The notes: generated by a model not told the origin, from the sequence alone. Positions 26,893-36,891 are shown, numbered from the stretch's first letter. The stretch: DNA of 64,000 nucleotides from Chryseobacterium jejuense (GCF_900100075.1 NZ_FNEG01000002.1:620001-684000), one strand, 5' to 3'. Translations and numbers: made by a program.

Positions 26893-29046
26893 ATGCCAAA
26901 AAAAAGAAAATATATAAGTCATAAAAATGATTTGAAACTGATGGAAATCGGAAGACTGATCCTTCGTTTCATGAATGCAAACGCATCAAAAATATATAAT
27001 TATAAGCAGATTGCTGACGGAATAGATTATAAAAATCCAAGACAAAGAGAACTTGTTATTCAGGCACTGCATAAACTTCAGGGATCTGAAAAGATTAAAG
27101 AAGTAGAAAGAGGAAAGTATATCGTGAACCTGAAAATTGCAGGAACGTTAACCGGTACTATCGATTTTAACCAGAGCGGAAATGCTTACGTAAGTGTAGA
27201 AGGATTAGAAGATGATGTCTTTGTTCACGCTAAAAATGTAAAGGATGCTCTACAGGGAGATAAGGTTCTTATTATAACTTATCATTATAAAGGAAAGAAA
27301 CTGGAAGGATCCGTTTTGGAGGTTTTAGAGCGAAACAGAACAGAGTTTGTAGGTACTTTTCAGAAGGTAGCTCACAAGGATTTTGGGTTTGTGGTTTGTG
27401 ATAAAAGATCAATCAATACAGACATCTTTATTCCTAAGACAAAATTCAATGATGCGGAGGATGGAGATAAGGTCATTGTAAAGATGACAGAATGGAAACC
27501 TGGCGATAAAAATCCTGAAGGAGAAATTATACAAGTACTAGGTGCTCCTGGAGAACATGAAACCGAGATCCACGCTATTCTTGCAGAATATGGTCTACCT
27601 TATGAATTTCCACAGGAAGTAGAAGTGGATGCAGATAAAATAGACAGAAGCATTACCGATGATGAAGTAGCAAAACGTTGGGATATGCGTAATATATGTA
27701 CGTTTACCATTGACCCTAAGGATGCGAAAGACTTTGATGATGCTCTATCCATGAGAAAACTGGAAAACGGAAACTGGGAAATAGGAGTTCACATTGCCGA
27801 TGTATCCCATTATGTAGTTCCGGGAACAATCCTTGATGATGAAGCATATAAGAGAGCAACTTCAGTGTATCTTGTAGACAGAGTGGTTCCGATGTTGCCG
27901 GAAGTATTGAGTAATGATGTATGTTCTCTTCGTCCCCATGAAGATAAATACACTTTCTCTGCGGTGTTTGAACTGAACGATCAGGCAGAAATTCAAAAGC
28001 AGTGGTTTGGAAGAACAGTAATTCATTCAGACAGAAGATTTACCTATGAAGAAGCTCAGGAACGTATTGAGACAGGCCAAGGAGATTTGGCTGAGGAAAT
28101 TAATGTTCTTGACAGATTGGCTAAGATCATGCGTAATGAGCGTATCAGAAATGGAGCCATTACTTTTGATAGAAGTGAAGTAAGATTCAACTTGGATGAA
28201 AATAATGAGCCGATTGGAGTGTACTTTAAAATCAGTAAAGATTCCAATCACCTGATCGAAGAATTTATGCTTTTGGCAAATAAAAAGGTATCAGAGTTTG
28301 TATCCCTAAATAAAAAAGGAGATGTTACTCAAAATACATTTATTTACAGGGTTCACGCTGACCCGGATCCTGCAAAGCTGGAATCATTAAGAGACTTTGT
28401 GTCTACTTTCGGATATAAGATGGACCTTGCCAATACCAAAAAGGTTGCAGAATCTTTGAATAAACTTCTTCACGATGTAAAGGGAAAAGGAGAAGAAAAT
28501 ATGATCGAAACTCTTGCTATGAGAAGTATGAGCAAGGCGGTATATTCTACAGAGCCAATTGGTCACTATGGACTTGGATTTGATTATTATAGCCACTTCA
28601 CCTCTCCTATCCGTCGTTATCCGGATTTGCTTGCTCACCGTCTTCTTCAGCATTATCTGGATGGAGGAAAATCTCCAAACAGACCAGAGCTGGAAGAAAA
28701 AGCAAAACACTGCAGTTCTATGGAAAGATTGGCAGCTGATGCAGAAAGAGATTCTATTAAGTTCATGCAGGTGAAATTCATGGAAAAACATCTTGGTGAA
28801 ACGTTCACCGGAGTTATTTCTGGAGTGGCAGAATTTGGATTCTGGGTAGAAATTCCTGAAAACGGAGCTGAAGGTCTTATCAAATTAAGAGATCTGGTAG
28901 ATGACTCTTATATGTATGATGCCAAAACACATGCTGTATATGGAGTAAGACATGGAAATAAATACCAGTTGGGAGATCAGGTTCAGATTAAAGTTGTAAA
29001 AGCGAATCTGATTCAAAAACAATTGGACTTTAAGATTGTTGAATAA
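26893..29046 (+). CDS. rnr: Ribonuclease R
   Basis: A 717-residue 3'-5' exoribonuclease of the RNB family that degrades structured RNA, including rRNA and mRNA decay intermediates. Domain order: an N-terminal winged-helix-like region (to about 85), two OB/cold-shock domains, and the RNB catalytic domain with the four-Asp site in TIDPKDAKDFDDALSM. The conserved GHYGLGFDYYSHFTSPIRRYPDL follows, then a C-terminal S1 domain (FTGVISGVAEFGFWVEI). Residue count and order match RNase R rather than RNase II. It begins with a Lys-rich stretch (PKKRKY) typical of RNA binding. Confidence 0.95.
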   Translation: MPKKRKYISHKNDLKLMEIGRLILRFMNANASKIYNYKQIADGIDYKNPRQRELVIQALHKLQGSEKIKEVERGKYIVNLKIAGTLTGTIDFNQSGNAYVSVEGLEDDVFVHAKNVKDALQGDKVLIITYHYKGKKLEGSVLEVLERNRTEFVGTFQKVAHKDFGFVVCDKRSINTDIFIPKTKFNDAEDGDKVIVKMTEWKPGDKNPEGEIIQVLGAPGEHETEIHAILAEYGLPYEFPQEVEVDADKIDRSITDDEVAKRWDMRNICTFTIDPKDAKDFDDALSMRKLENGNWEIGVHIADVSHYVVPGTILDDEAYKRATSVYLVDRVVPMLPEVLSNDVCSLRPHEDKYTFSAVFELNDQAEIQKQWFGRTVIHSDRRFTYEEAQERIETGQGDLAEEINVLDRLAKIMRNERIRNGAITFDRSEVRFNLDENNEPIGVYFKISKDSNHLIEEFMLLANKKVSEFVSLNKKGDVTQNTFIYRVHADPDPAKLESLRDFVSTFGYKMDLANTKKVAESLNKLLHDVKGKGEENMIETLAMRSMSKAVYSTEPIGHYGLGFDYYSHFTSPIRRYPDLLAHRLLQHYLDGGKSPNRPELEEKAKHCSSMERLAADAERDSIKFMQVKFMEKHLGETFTGVISGVAEFGFWVEIPENGAEGLIKLRDLVDDSYMYDAKTHAVYGVRHGNKYQLGDQVQIKVVKANLIQKQLDFKIVE

Positions 29047-29070
29047 TATCAGTAATTCAAAATAAAATAA

Positions 29071-29116
29071 TAAAAAGAGGTTATTCCGAAGCAGGAATAG
29101 CCTCTTTATTTTTTTG
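29071..29116 (+). terminator. Terminator of rnr
   Basis: A 14-bp stem (29074-29087 with 29094-29107, one G-U pair) is followed by a T-run. Confidence 0.85.
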
Positions 29117-29330
29117 AAAGGTTGAAAAAATGATGCTTTAAACTTCGGTAGTTTTTTCATATTACCATAATCTCCCTTCTCCCCGCTTTTCCGCTTCTTT
29201 TCTAAAAACTTAGTCACAAATTGTAGTTAAAATAAAAGTTGATATATCACATCTTTATTGAATAATTAAATCATAAAGTATAACTTTGTATAAAACGAAA
29301 TGAATTTTTGTTCATTTTAAAATTTATTAA

Positions 29331-30017
29331 ATGCTTGAACTTGTACTATCTGCCATTATTTTAGGATTCATGTTGAGTCTGGTTTTTATAGGACCTATAT
29401 TCTTCCTGTTAATAGAGACCAGTTTTTCAAGAGGCCCCAAACATGCTTTGTCATTGGATCTTGGGGTAATCACTGCAGATTTACTGTGTATTGTAGCAGC
29501 CTATTATGCCAGTGCAGATATTGTTACACTTATAGACAAACATCCCGGATTCTACAGGATTACTTCTATTCTGATTTTTGTTTACGGGATTGTGATGTTG
29601 GTTACAAAAACTAAAATGCATATGCCCGGCGAAGACAAGATCATTAGCCAAAATTATATTAAAACCTTTTTTAATGGTTTTTTCTTTAACCTTTTAAATG
29701 TTGGAGTCATTCTCTTCTGGCTGGTAACGGTAATTTCCGTAAGGAATCAATATCCGGACACCAGCAGTTTTATTTTATACATAAGCATTGTAATAGGAAC
29801 TTATCTTGGCATTGATCTTGCGAAGATATTTTTGGCGAAACAATTTCACGATAAACTTACCCAAAAACTGGCCAATAGGATCAGAAGAGTTGTAGGAGTG
29901 ATTCTTATCGTATTCAGTTTCTTTATCTTCCTTCAGAGTTTTAAAACATTCAATCAGTTTGACAGACAACTGGAAGAAGCCGAGAAGAAAGAAGTAAAAT
30001 ATCAACAAACAAAATGA
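29331..30017 (+). CDS. LysE/RhtB-family exporter
   Basis: A 228-residue inner-membrane protein with about six hydrophobic helices (near 1-28, 40-65, 70-90, 115-135, 145-165 and 185-205) and a charged C-terminal tail (EEAEKKEVKYQQ). The N-terminal GFMLSLVFIGPIFFLLIETSFSRGPKHAL pattern is typical of LysE-type amino-acid or metabolite exporters (GP motif, then RG-x-KHAL). The substrate cannot be predicted. Its stop overlaps the start of the LD-carboxypeptidase gene by four bases (ATGA), so the two are translationally coupled. Confidence 0.82.
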   Translation: MLELVLSAIILGFMLSLVFIGPIFFLLIETSFSRGPKHALSLDLGVITADLLCIVAAYYASADIVTLIDKHPGFYRITSILIFVYGIVMLVTKTKMHMPGEDKIISQNYIKTFFNGFFFNLLNVGVILFWLVTVISVRNQYPDTSSFILYISIVIGTYLGIDLAKIFLAKQFHDKLTQKLANRIRRVVGVILIVFSFFIFLQSFKTFNQFDRQLEEAEKKEVKYQQTK

Positions 30018-30943
30018 AAAAAATTATCTTTCCAAAAGCTCTTAAAAAAGGAGCGAAAGTAGCTGTTATTTCCCCTGCAGGAGCGGTAGATGCTTCTCAA
30101 CTAGAAAAGGGAATAAAATTGATTAAAAGTAAAGGATTTGAACCTGTTTTAGGGGAGCATCTTTACACCAAATTTTCAAACGGATACAATTACGCCGGAA
30201 CAGAAAAGGAAAGAATAAAAGATATCAATTGGGCTTTAAATGATAAGGAGATTGGCGCAATCTGGGCTTCCAGAGGTGGCTACGGATGTCAGCAACTGGT
30301 TCAGCATCTGAAGTTAAAAAACTTTACAGAAAACCCGAAATGGTATATTGGATACTCTGATAATACCGTTATACAAAGCTATCTGCTGAAAAAAGGTTTT
30401 GCTTCCATCCATGGACAGACCATCAAAACATCCAGTTTTGGAGTAACTAATGAGAGCTATGATCTCATCTTCGATATTTTAAAAGGAAAAACGCCTAAAT
30501 ACAGCCTAAAATCTCACCCATTCAATAAAAAAGGGAATATTAAAGGTGAATTGGTTGGAGGGAATTTAGCCCTAATCTATGCCCTTCTGGGAACCAAATA
30601 TTCTTTTGACTTTAAAGATAAAGTTTTATTTATTGAGGATATCGGAGAAAACTTCTATGCGCTGGACCGTATGATTATGAGTCTTGAGCTGGCAGGCGTA
30701 TTCAATAAGATCAAAGGACTTATCATAGGCGGAATGACCAATATGGGTGATGAGAAAGAGAATAAAGATTATGAGGCTAGCTTTGACGAATTTGCCTATA
30801 AAATGATCTCTGAGAGAATTTCAAAATATAAATTCCCTACAGTATTCGGATTCCCGAATGGTCATATTAAAGACAACAGACCTATACTAATCGGAGGAAC
30901 AGCTAAGCTAAAAATTGATGCTAAAGTAAAGATTGAGTTTTAA
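30014..30943 (+). CDS. LD-carboxypeptidase (S66 family)
   Basis: A 309-residue S66 serine peptidase. Family members hydrolyse the L,D bond that releases the terminal D-Ala of murein tetrapeptides during peptidoglycan recycling in the cytosol. The nucleophile is Ser115 in YIGYSDNT, the catalytic Glu lies in LFIEDIGEN (near 213) and the His in FPNGHIKDN (near 289). The N-terminal KKGAKVAVISPAG and RGGYG motifs are typical. No signal peptide is seen, which agrees with the cytosolic role. A microcin-self-immunity (MccF-like) role is a less likely alternative. Confidence 0.9.
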   Translation: MKKIIFPKALKKGAKVAVISPAGAVDASQLEKGIKLIKSKGFEPVLGEHLYTKFSNGYNYAGTEKERIKDINWALNDKEIGAIWASRGGYGCQQLVQHLKLKNFTENPKWYIGYSDNTVIQSYLLKKGFASIHGQTIKTSSFGVTNESYDLIFDILKGKTPKYSLKSHPFNKKGNIKGELVGGNLALIYALLGTKYSFDFKDKVLFIEDIGENFYALDRMIMSLELAGVFNKIKGLIIGGMTNMGDEKENKDYEASFDEFAYKMISERISKYKFPTVFGFPNGHIKDNRPILIGGTAKLKIDAKVKIEF

Positions 30944-30980
30944 GGTACTACTCTACTTTTATTCCTTAAAAACATAAGAA

Positions 30981-31352
30981 ATGGCTGATCATAATGACTT
31001 TGGAAAGAAAGCTGAAGAAATGGCTGCTGATTTTCTTCAGAAAAGCGGATATAAAATTCTGGCCAGAAACTTCAGATTTCAGAAAGCAGAGATTGATATC
31101 ATTGCTGAAAAAGATGAACTCATCATTATTGTTGAAGTAAAGGCAAGATCCACTGATGCATTTATGCTGCCTCAGGAGGCCGTAACTAAAACGAAGATCA
31201 GATCCATTGTTCTGGCAGCAAACCATTATTTGGAAGATTCTGATAAACAGAATGAGGTTAGGTTTGACATTATTTCTGTTCTGCCGGATGAACATAGAAA
31301 TTTAATAATTGATCATATTGCTGATGCTTTTCAGGCATTCGATGCAAATTGA
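30981..31352 (+). CDS. YraN/UPF0102 family nuclease-like protein
   Basis: A 123-residue protein with the restriction-endonuclease-like core of UPF0102: the N-terminal FGKKAEEMAADFLQKSGYKILARNFR region, AEIDIIA (Glu37, Asp39) and VEVKAR (Glu52, Lys54). These form a D-ExK site expected to bind a metal. The family is nearly universal, and its role (possibly DNA processing or Holliday-junction handling) is not firmly established. It lies 37 bases after the LD-carboxypeptidase gene in the same direction. Confidence 0.9.
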   Translation: MADHNDFGKKAEEMAADFLQKSGYKILARNFRFQKAEIDIIAEKDELIIIVEVKARSTDAFMLPQEAVTKTKIRSIVLAANHYLEDSDKQNEVRFDIISVLPDEHRNLIIDHIADAFQAFDAN

Positions 31353-31375
31353 TTGATCCTAAAAGTATAATAAAT

Positions 31376-31449
31376 AATGTATCAGTTGAGTAACATATCA
31401 GTGTAACAGATAATATCCAGACATTGGTAAATTGTTAGACTGATACATT
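31376..31449. repeat. Inverted-repeat intergenic element
   Basis: AATGTATCAGT (31376-31386) and its exact complement ACTGATACATT (31439-31449) enclose further partial TGTAACA/CATTG words. It is probably one of the dispersed non-coding repeats typical of this group. Confidence 0.45.
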
Positions 31450-31475
31450 GCTACATTCAATAAATAATCAGTTTT

Positions 31476-32225
31476 ATGAAAACAATATTAATCACCGGGG
31501 CTACTTCCGGTATCGGTAAATCCACAGCAGAACTGCTGGCAAAACAAGGGAACAGAATCATCATTTGTGGAAGAAGAAAGGAAGTACTGAAATCTTTAAA
31601 GGACGAGTTATCTCAGATTACCGAAGTGTTTAGTTTAATGTTTGATGTAAGGAATCTTGAAGAAGTGGAAACCGCGATCAATTCGCTTCCCAAAGAATGG
31701 AAAGATATTGATGTTCTGATTAATAATGCTGGGAACGCTCATGGGCTAGATCCCCTTTCATCCGGTAAGACAGATGACTGGGATTCTATGATTGATGGGA
31801 ATGTGAAGGGGCTTCTCTATGTTTCCAAAATGATTACCCCTGGTATGAAAACTAAAAATTTAGGTCATATTGTAAACATAAGCTCTGTGGCAGCAAGACA
31901 AACCTATGCCAATGGAGTAGTGTACTGCGCGACCAAAAAAGCAGTAGATGTTATCTCTGAAGGAATGAGACTGGAGCTTACTGAATTCGGGATTAAAGTA
32001 ACCAATATCCAACCGGGAGCTGTGGAAACAGATTTTTCATTAGTAAGATTCAAAGGAGACAGTGAAAAAGCAGCAACGGTATATGCAGGCTATGAAGCCC
32101 TAAAAGCAGAAGATATTGCCGATGCTATTGCGTACTGTGTAAATGCTCCAAAACACGTTACTATTGCCGATATGTGCATCTATCCAAGTGCTCAGGCTGA
32201 ACCAAGAACAATCTATAAAAAATAG
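31476..32225 (+). CDS. Short-chain dehydrogenase/reductase (YdfG-like)
   Basis: A 249-residue classical SDR: NADP-binding TGATSGIG (8-15, with CGRR at 31-34 favouring NADP), NNAG (83-86), catalytic Ser136/137, Tyr150 and Lys154 (YCATKKA), and PGAVETDFS. The closest pattern I know is YdfG/serine 3-dehydrogenase, which oxidises L-allo-threonine, serine or 3-hydroxypropionate-type compounds. The exact substrate remains open. It stands between an intergenic repeat and tsaB, with no obvious operon partner. Confidence 0.88.
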   Translation: MKTILITGATSGIGKSTAELLAKQGNRIIICGRRKEVLKSLKDELSQITEVFSLMFDVRNLEEVETAINSLPKEWKDIDVLINNAGNAHGLDPLSSGKTDDWDSMIDGNVKGLLYVSKMITPGMKTKNLGHIVNISSVAARQTYANGVVYCATKKAVDVISEGMRLELTEFGIKVTNIQPGAVETDFSLVRFKGDSEKAATVYAGYEALKAEDIADAIAYCVNAPKHVTIADMCIYPSAQAEPRTIYKK

Positions 32226-32312
32226 TCTCAAAATAAAGGACTAAATTTGTAGAAAATTTTAAAAGCGATTTTGCCTTTCTGCAAGATTGCCATTTTAGCT
32301 TAAAACAAGAAA

Positions 32313-32987
32313 ATGAAAATTCTATATCTTGAAACATCATCTAAAAACTGCTCAGTAGCTGTATCAGATAACGAAAAGCTGCTATGCGTATGTGAAGAGG
32401 TTTCTGAAAACTATAAACAATCTGAAAGTCTTCATACCTATGTAGAATGGGCTCTGGAAGGGGCAGGAATTTCACTGAAAGACATTGAAGCCGTTTCATT
32501 AGGTAAAGGGCCGGGTTCTTATACCGGATTAAGAATTGGGGCTGCTTCTGCAAAAGGATTCTGTTATGGACTGAAGGTTCCGTTTATTGCTATTAATTCT
32601 CTTGAAAGCATGATAGAGCCTTTTTTAGGGCAAAACTATGAATTTATAGTGCCATTGGTCGATGCAAGGAGAATGGAGGTTTATACGGCCGTTTATGATG
32701 GTTCTACAGGAGAAGAACTCTCTGCAACCGAAGCAAAGATTTTAGATGAAACTTCTTTTGAAGAATTCAGAGATAAGAAAATAGTCTTTGTAGGAGATGG
32801 AGCTAAGAAGGCCAAGGATATTTTAAATCTGCCTGATGCAGAATTTAGGGAAGATATTTATCCATCTGCACAATACCTGATTAAAAAGACCCTGAAGAAA
32901 ATAGAAGACGAAGAATTTGAAGATATGGCTTATTTTGAGCCGTTTTACCTTAAAGATTTCCATGGGGTAAAGAAAAAGGGTTCATAG
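32313..32987 (+). CDS. tsaB: tRNA threonylcarbamoyladenosine synthesis protein TsaB
   Basis: A 224-residue ASKHA-fold protein. TsaB scaffolds TsaD and TsaE for making t6A37 in tRNAs reading ANN codons. N-terminal LYLETSSKNCSVAVS, the central GKGPGSYTGLRIG (near 65-77) and VPLVDARRMEVYTAVYD are the family signatures. Length is standard. It is the last gene before a shared terminator with the convergent sprE gene. Confidence 0.94.
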   Translation: MKILYLETSSKNCSVAVSDNEKLLCVCEEVSENYKQSESLHTYVEWALEGAGISLKDIEAVSLGKGPGSYTGLRIGAASAKGFCYGLKVPFIAINSLESMIEPFLGQNYEFIVPLVDARRMEVYTAVYDGSTGEELSATEAKILDETSFEEFRDKKIVFVGDGAKKAKDILNLPDAEFREDIYPSAQYLIKKTLKKIEDEEFEDMAYFEPFYLKDFHGVKKKGS

Positions 32988-33016
32988 AACTCTAAGCAAT
33001 CTGAAAAATAAAAATC

Positions 33017-33058
33017 ACATAAAAAAAGCGAAGAATACATCTTCGCTTTTTTGTTTTA
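33017..33058. terminator. Bidirectional terminator between tsaB and sprE
   Basis: A 12-bp stem (33022-33033 with 33041-33052) has A- and T-runs on the two sides. Confidence 0.85.
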
Positions 33059-35653
33059 TTGTTTTTGTGGTCCATCAGGGACGTTCTTGTTTCTAAATTT
33101 AGGCTTATCAACCTTTTGTTGAGGAGTATTATTCATCATATTAGTTGTTGTGGGCACAGGCTGAACCTGCTTAAGATCCGACTCATTAACCTTTAAATTT
33201 CCTTGGCTGTTAAGCTGGCCATTTGCCATATCCGGAATATTTTTGTTTTTGGTGGCGGGTGGGGTAGGAGAGCCCGGCTGTTGAGCAACTGAATTTCCTT
33301 TATTATCAGTAGCCTGGAAGCTGAGGTCACTTTTCAGATAATTCAGCATTTCTTTAGCTCTTATTCCTTCCGGTGTTTTGGAGTAGTTTAAGGCAATCTG
33401 TTCAAGCTGAAGAATCATTACTTCCTTACCACTAGCTTTTCCTGTATTAAAGGCATTCAAGAGGTATAATTTTGGAACTAATGCATCTTTTGGGTACTTC
33501 TGGATCGTTTGGTCAATAACCTCTTTACTTTCCACAAATTTCTCTGACTCGTATAAAGCATAGGCTTTTTTATATTCATTTTCTACATCCGCCGTTGATT
33601 TTACGAAAGAATTATTTTTAGGATTCCTTGCAAATTCAGCGTATGAAGTATAAGGGTAATCGGCTAATAGAATTTGTTTTGCTCTCTCAGCAGCTTGAGG
33701 AGTTCGCTCATAATTCATGGCAAAAATCTCATACAATGCCTGAAGCATTACCTTTTCTTCCGGTTTTACATCTACAAGGTCATACAAAGTTTTGGTCGCC
33801 AAAGGAGTATTGGTAAAATAATTCTGATACATAATACCAAGGCCCAAAGATGAAGTATCTCTATCTTTTTTCAGCTGTGACAGTTTTTCCTGATTCGTTG
33901 GAATTTGCTCAATATAATAAGCAGGCTCAAAACGTCTTGGATTAGGGGCATTTGTCACTCCAAGAGCTTCACTTTTCATATCCTCAATAGAAGCCATTTT
34001 CTTAGAAAAACGCCAGTTATCAGAAAGTGCTCTTTCTCCCCATACCTGCTTAAATGAAGAAGTTCCTTTACTTATAGTTCCGGTATTGTTGAAATAAAAA
34101 CCTTTTGTAGTTACTCCGAAATCCTCAAATGAGCTCGAATTATTATTGGCAAAAATAGAATTTGAATTATAATCTCCGGTATCAAATCCCTTGTTTCGTT
34201 CTGCACGTTTTCTTTCCTGTTCTTCTTTCTCTTCTTTGATCTTTAATTTGGCAATGTGTTTTGAGAAAAAGTCAGTTCTTTGAGCATTATCCATCTTGGC
34301 TAAAGAAAGAATACTGTCATTCTTTTTAATCAGATAATAGTTCTTAGAAATCTTTTTAATGTATGCAGACTGATCCTTTAATAAGATTTTTGAAGGCTCA
34401 TAAGTCATTACGGCTAGGGCAGAATCATAATAAGTTCCGGCGCCGATATAATCATTCTTTTCAAGATAACTTTTCCCTATTTCATAATAAGCTAACCCAC
34501 GGATTTGAGGGTCAGAAACCTTTTCAAATAAGGATTTTCTGAAAAACTGCTGTGCTTCATCCTGTTTTCCGGCCTTATTGGCCATAAGTCCTAAAGCATA
34601 GTAAAATTCATTTTTTCTGGAACCATAAGTTCCTTTTTTACTGATTCCTTCCAGATAGTTCTTTGCTCCGTTGTAGTCTCCTTTACCATTAAAAGTTTTG
34701 GCAATAGCTATCTGAGATTTTACTTCAAATTCAAAATCATTGGAATATTTGTAGGCTGAGGTATAGCTTTCTCTTGCCTTGTCATTTTGCCCTAGATTTT
34801 CAAGAACCTGACCTCTTAAATAAGCAATTCTGCTTTTCAGTTTTCTGTTAGAATTCAATTCAAAAGCCAGGTCGAGTTCTTTGGCAGCATCTTCTTTTTT
34901 TCCAGCATCCAAAAGTGATTCAGCATAATAAATACTCAACAGTTTAGAGTAAGTTTTACTGATACCATCACTCTTTAGCTTAGCAAAAGTTTCATGAGCT
35001 CTGTGGTAGTCTTTGATTTTATCATAAGCTACACCCTGATAAATTCTTGCCAATGGAATCCTTTTATCATCCTTCATATGCGCAAAAACATGATTAAGGG
35101 CATCCAGGGCTTCCAATGGTTTGTTTCTATAGATTCTGGACTGAGCAAGAATGATGTAAGCATCAAAAATCTGCTTATTTTTTTCTTCCCCGTTTCTGGT
35201 AACAGAATATTTATTGATGGCCTTTAATGCCTTAGCTTCAGCAATTTCCAGAGTGGTTGCTCCTTTAGCTGGAGCGCCTCCGTCAGGATTGGAAGAATCA
35301 TTTACCGGACCGCCAGGCATATTCGGAATTCCGGAGTTCCTTCCGGAGGGTCTGTTGGCAACTTCTGCCATTTTCATAGAGTTTTCTGCAAAAGCAGTTG
35401 ATTGTCCCAAGTCACTTCCCAAAGGCTGTTCTTCGAACGTAAGAATAGGAATATAAGGCGCATAAAAATTGTCCTTATGGCCCTTATCTCTGGCTGTAAA
35501 CTCACTGTTCAATGCATCTTTGGCATTAAACAGCGTGTTGTAATATGTGGAAAATCCTTTCAATAATTTTGAACGCTGCTCCGGCTTCTTTGTTTTGGTA
35601 GCACAGGAAGCAATGAGGCAAATCACTAAAAGGAACAATATATTCTTTTTCAT
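33056..35653 (-). CDS. sprE: Type IX secretion system TPR lipoprotein SprE/PorW
   Basis: An 865-residue lipoprotein (lipobox cysteine Cys17, LIASC) made largely of tetratricopeptide-like helices, for example EALDALNHVFAHMKDDKRIPLARIYQGVAYDK and later TPR pairs. The N-terminal KLLKGFSTYYNTLFNAKDALNSE is the region I recognise from SprE/PorW. That protein is required for type IX secretion and, in Flavobacterium, gliding. The C-terminus is Pro/Gln/Asn-rich and ends with KNVPDGPQKQ, probably flexible. This implies a functional T9SS encoded elsewhere. It is monocistronic. Confidence 0.78.
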   Translation of the reverse strand: MKKNILFLLVICLIASCATKTKKPEQRSKLLKGFSTYYNTLFNAKDALNSEFTARDKGHKDNFYAPYIPILTFEEQPLGSDLGQSTAFAENSMKMAEVANRPSGRNSGIPNMPGGPVNDSSNPDGGAPAKGATTLEIAEAKALKAINKYSVTRNGEEKNKQIFDAYIILAQSRIYRNKPLEALDALNHVFAHMKDDKRIPLARIYQGVAYDKIKDYHRAHETFAKLKSDGISKTYSKLLSIYYAESLLDAGKKEDAAKELDLAFELNSNRKLKSRIAYLRGQVLENLGQNDKARESYTSAYKYSNDFEFEVKSQIAIAKTFNGKGDYNGAKNYLEGISKKGTYGSRKNEFYYALGLMANKAGKQDEAQQFFRKSLFEKVSDPQIRGLAYYEIGKSYLEKNDYIGAGTYYDSALAVMTYEPSKILLKDQSAYIKKISKNYYLIKKNDSILSLAKMDNAQRTDFFSKHIAKLKIKEEKEEQERKRAERNKGFDTGDYNSNSIFANNNSSSFEDFGVTTKGFYFNNTGTISKGTSSFKQVWGERALSDNWRFSKKMASIEDMKSEALGVTNAPNPRRFEPAYYIEQIPTNQEKLSQLKKDRDTSSLGLGIMYQNYFTNTPLATKTLYDLVDVKPEEKVMLQALYEIFAMNYERTPQAAERAKQILLADYPYTSYAEFARNPKNNSFVKSTADVENEYKKAYALYESEKFVESKEVIDQTIQKYPKDALVPKLYLLNAFNTGKASGKEVMILQLEQIALNYSKTPEGIRAKEMLNYLKSDLSFQATDNKGNSVAQQPGSPTPPATKNKNIPDMANGQLNSQGNLKVNESDLKQVQPVPTTTNMMNNTPQQKVDKPKFRNKNVPDGPQKQ

Positions 35654-35800
35654 TATTCAATATAACTTGCTAATCTGCTTTTTATTATCAGCAGTTTGAT
35701 GATTTTGTAAAAATAATAAAATTTTATAATGAATAATATTTATATTTCTTCCGGAAATATTTTATTTCATCTTTATGGAGGTCAGAAACCGTTATGATTT

Positions 35801-36364
35801 TTAAATAACGGAGATCTCTTTTAAAATTTTGTAAACAAGGTGGGTAGGGAGCCCCATAATAGTATAAAAACTACCTGTCATGCTTTTTATTTTTGCCATT
35901 CCCATCCATTCCTGAATCCCATAACTTCCAGCTTTATCAAAAGGCTTATACTTTTGAATATAATACTGAATCTCCTCATCAGTGAGCTCATCCAGAATCA
36001 CATCAGCAACATCAGTTTCAGTGTATATTTTATCTGCAGTTTTGATGGTAATTCCTGTGTACACCTGATGAGTTCTTCCCGAAAGGCTTCTAAGCATATT
36101 ATGGGCATCAGCTTCATCTTTTGGTTTACCCAAAATTTGTCCATCTATGGCCACTACAGTATCTGCTGTCAGTAAAACTTCATCATCTGTCAGAGCTCTG
36201 AAAGCATTTGCTTTTAATTCAGACAAATAAGCTGCTGCGTTTTCTATCTCAATCGAGTCAGGAATAATTTCCTCACAGTCGATTTTTACCACTTCAAATT
36301 CGAAACCAAGGCTGGAAAGAAGCTCTTTTCTTCTTGGGGATTGGGATGCTAAAAGTAATTTCAT
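35801..36364 (-). CDS. maf: Maf-type nucleoside triphosphate pyrophosphatase
   Basis: A 187-residue Maf protein that hydrolyses non-canonical or surplus NTPs (dTTP, UTP and modified nucleotides) to NMP and PPi. The N-terminal LLASQSPRRKELL motif, the catalytic Asp in LTADTVVAIDGQILGKP and the SGRTHQVYTG segment are present. The YGIQEWMG stretch fits the YhdE-type (dTTP/UTP) subgroup. It starts eight bases after the stop of kdsC, so the two form an operon with the DUF2520 gene. Confidence 0.92.
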   Translation of the reverse strand: MKLLLASQSPRRKELLSSLGFEFEVVKIDCEEIIPDSIEIENAAAYLSELKANAFRALTDDEVLLTADTVVAIDGQILGKPKDEADAHNMLRSLSGRTHQVYTGITIKTADKIYTETDVADVILDELTDEEIQYYIQKYKPFDKAGSYGIQEWMGMAKIKSMTGSFYTIMGLPTHLVYKILKEISVI

Positions 36365-36372
36365 AAATATCG

Positions 36373-36891
36373 TTATACAGATTGAGTGTTATCATCATGC
36401 CAGTTTCCCTGAACCTTCATTACCTGTTCAATAACGTCTCGTACAGCACCGCTTCCTCCTTTTTTCGTGGAAATATAATCAGACACTCCTTTTACTTCAG
36501 GAACTGCATTTTCAGGACATGCCGCAATAGCAGAACTTTCCATGATATGAATATCCGGAAGATCATCTCCCATAGTCAGAATTTCCTCATTCTTAAGATT
36601 ATATTTCTTTTTGAAATTTTCAAAATCCTCAATTTTATTGTGAGATTTCGGGTAATAATCCTGAATACCAAGGTAATTGATTCTGTGTTTTACCATTTCA
36701 TCATTTCCTCCTGTAATAACCCCTATTAAATAATTGTTTTTTAAGGCTTTAACTACAGCGTAGCCATCCAGTACATTCATTACCCTGCACATATTTCCTC
36801 CAGGCATCAGATAGACGCTCCCGTCTGTGAAAACTCCGTCTACATCAAATACAAAGGCCTTAATATCCTTTAATTTCTCTTTATAACTCAT
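36373..36891 (-). CDS. kdsC: 3-deoxy-D-manno-octulosonate 8-phosphate phosphatase-like HAD protein
   Basis: A 172-residue HAD phosphatase of the KdsC class without a cap domain. Asp16 and Asp18 (FDVDGVFTDG) are the nucleophile and acid; ITGG, the Lys in SHNKIED and MGDDLPD complete the active site. KdsC releases phosphate from KDO-8-P in the lipid A-core pathway. Bacteroidota also use related enzymes for other nonulosonic acids (for example KDN or sialic acid), so the exact sugar is not certain. Its start overlaps the upstream DUF2520 gene by 11 bases. Confidence 0.88.
   Translation of the reverse strand: MSYKEKLKDIKAFVFDVDGVFTDGSVYLMPGGNMCRVMNVLDGYAVVKALKNNYLIGVITGGNDEMVKHRINYLGIQDYYPKSHNKIEDFENFKKKYNLKNEEILTMGDDLPDIHIMESSAIAACPENAVPEVKGVSDYISTKKGGSGAVRDVIEQVMKVQGNWHDDNTQSV

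Noticed and set aside
28387-28791. 134-codon minus-strand frame opposite rnr
   Set aside because: Lies fully within the conserved RNase R RNB domain; no independent family features.
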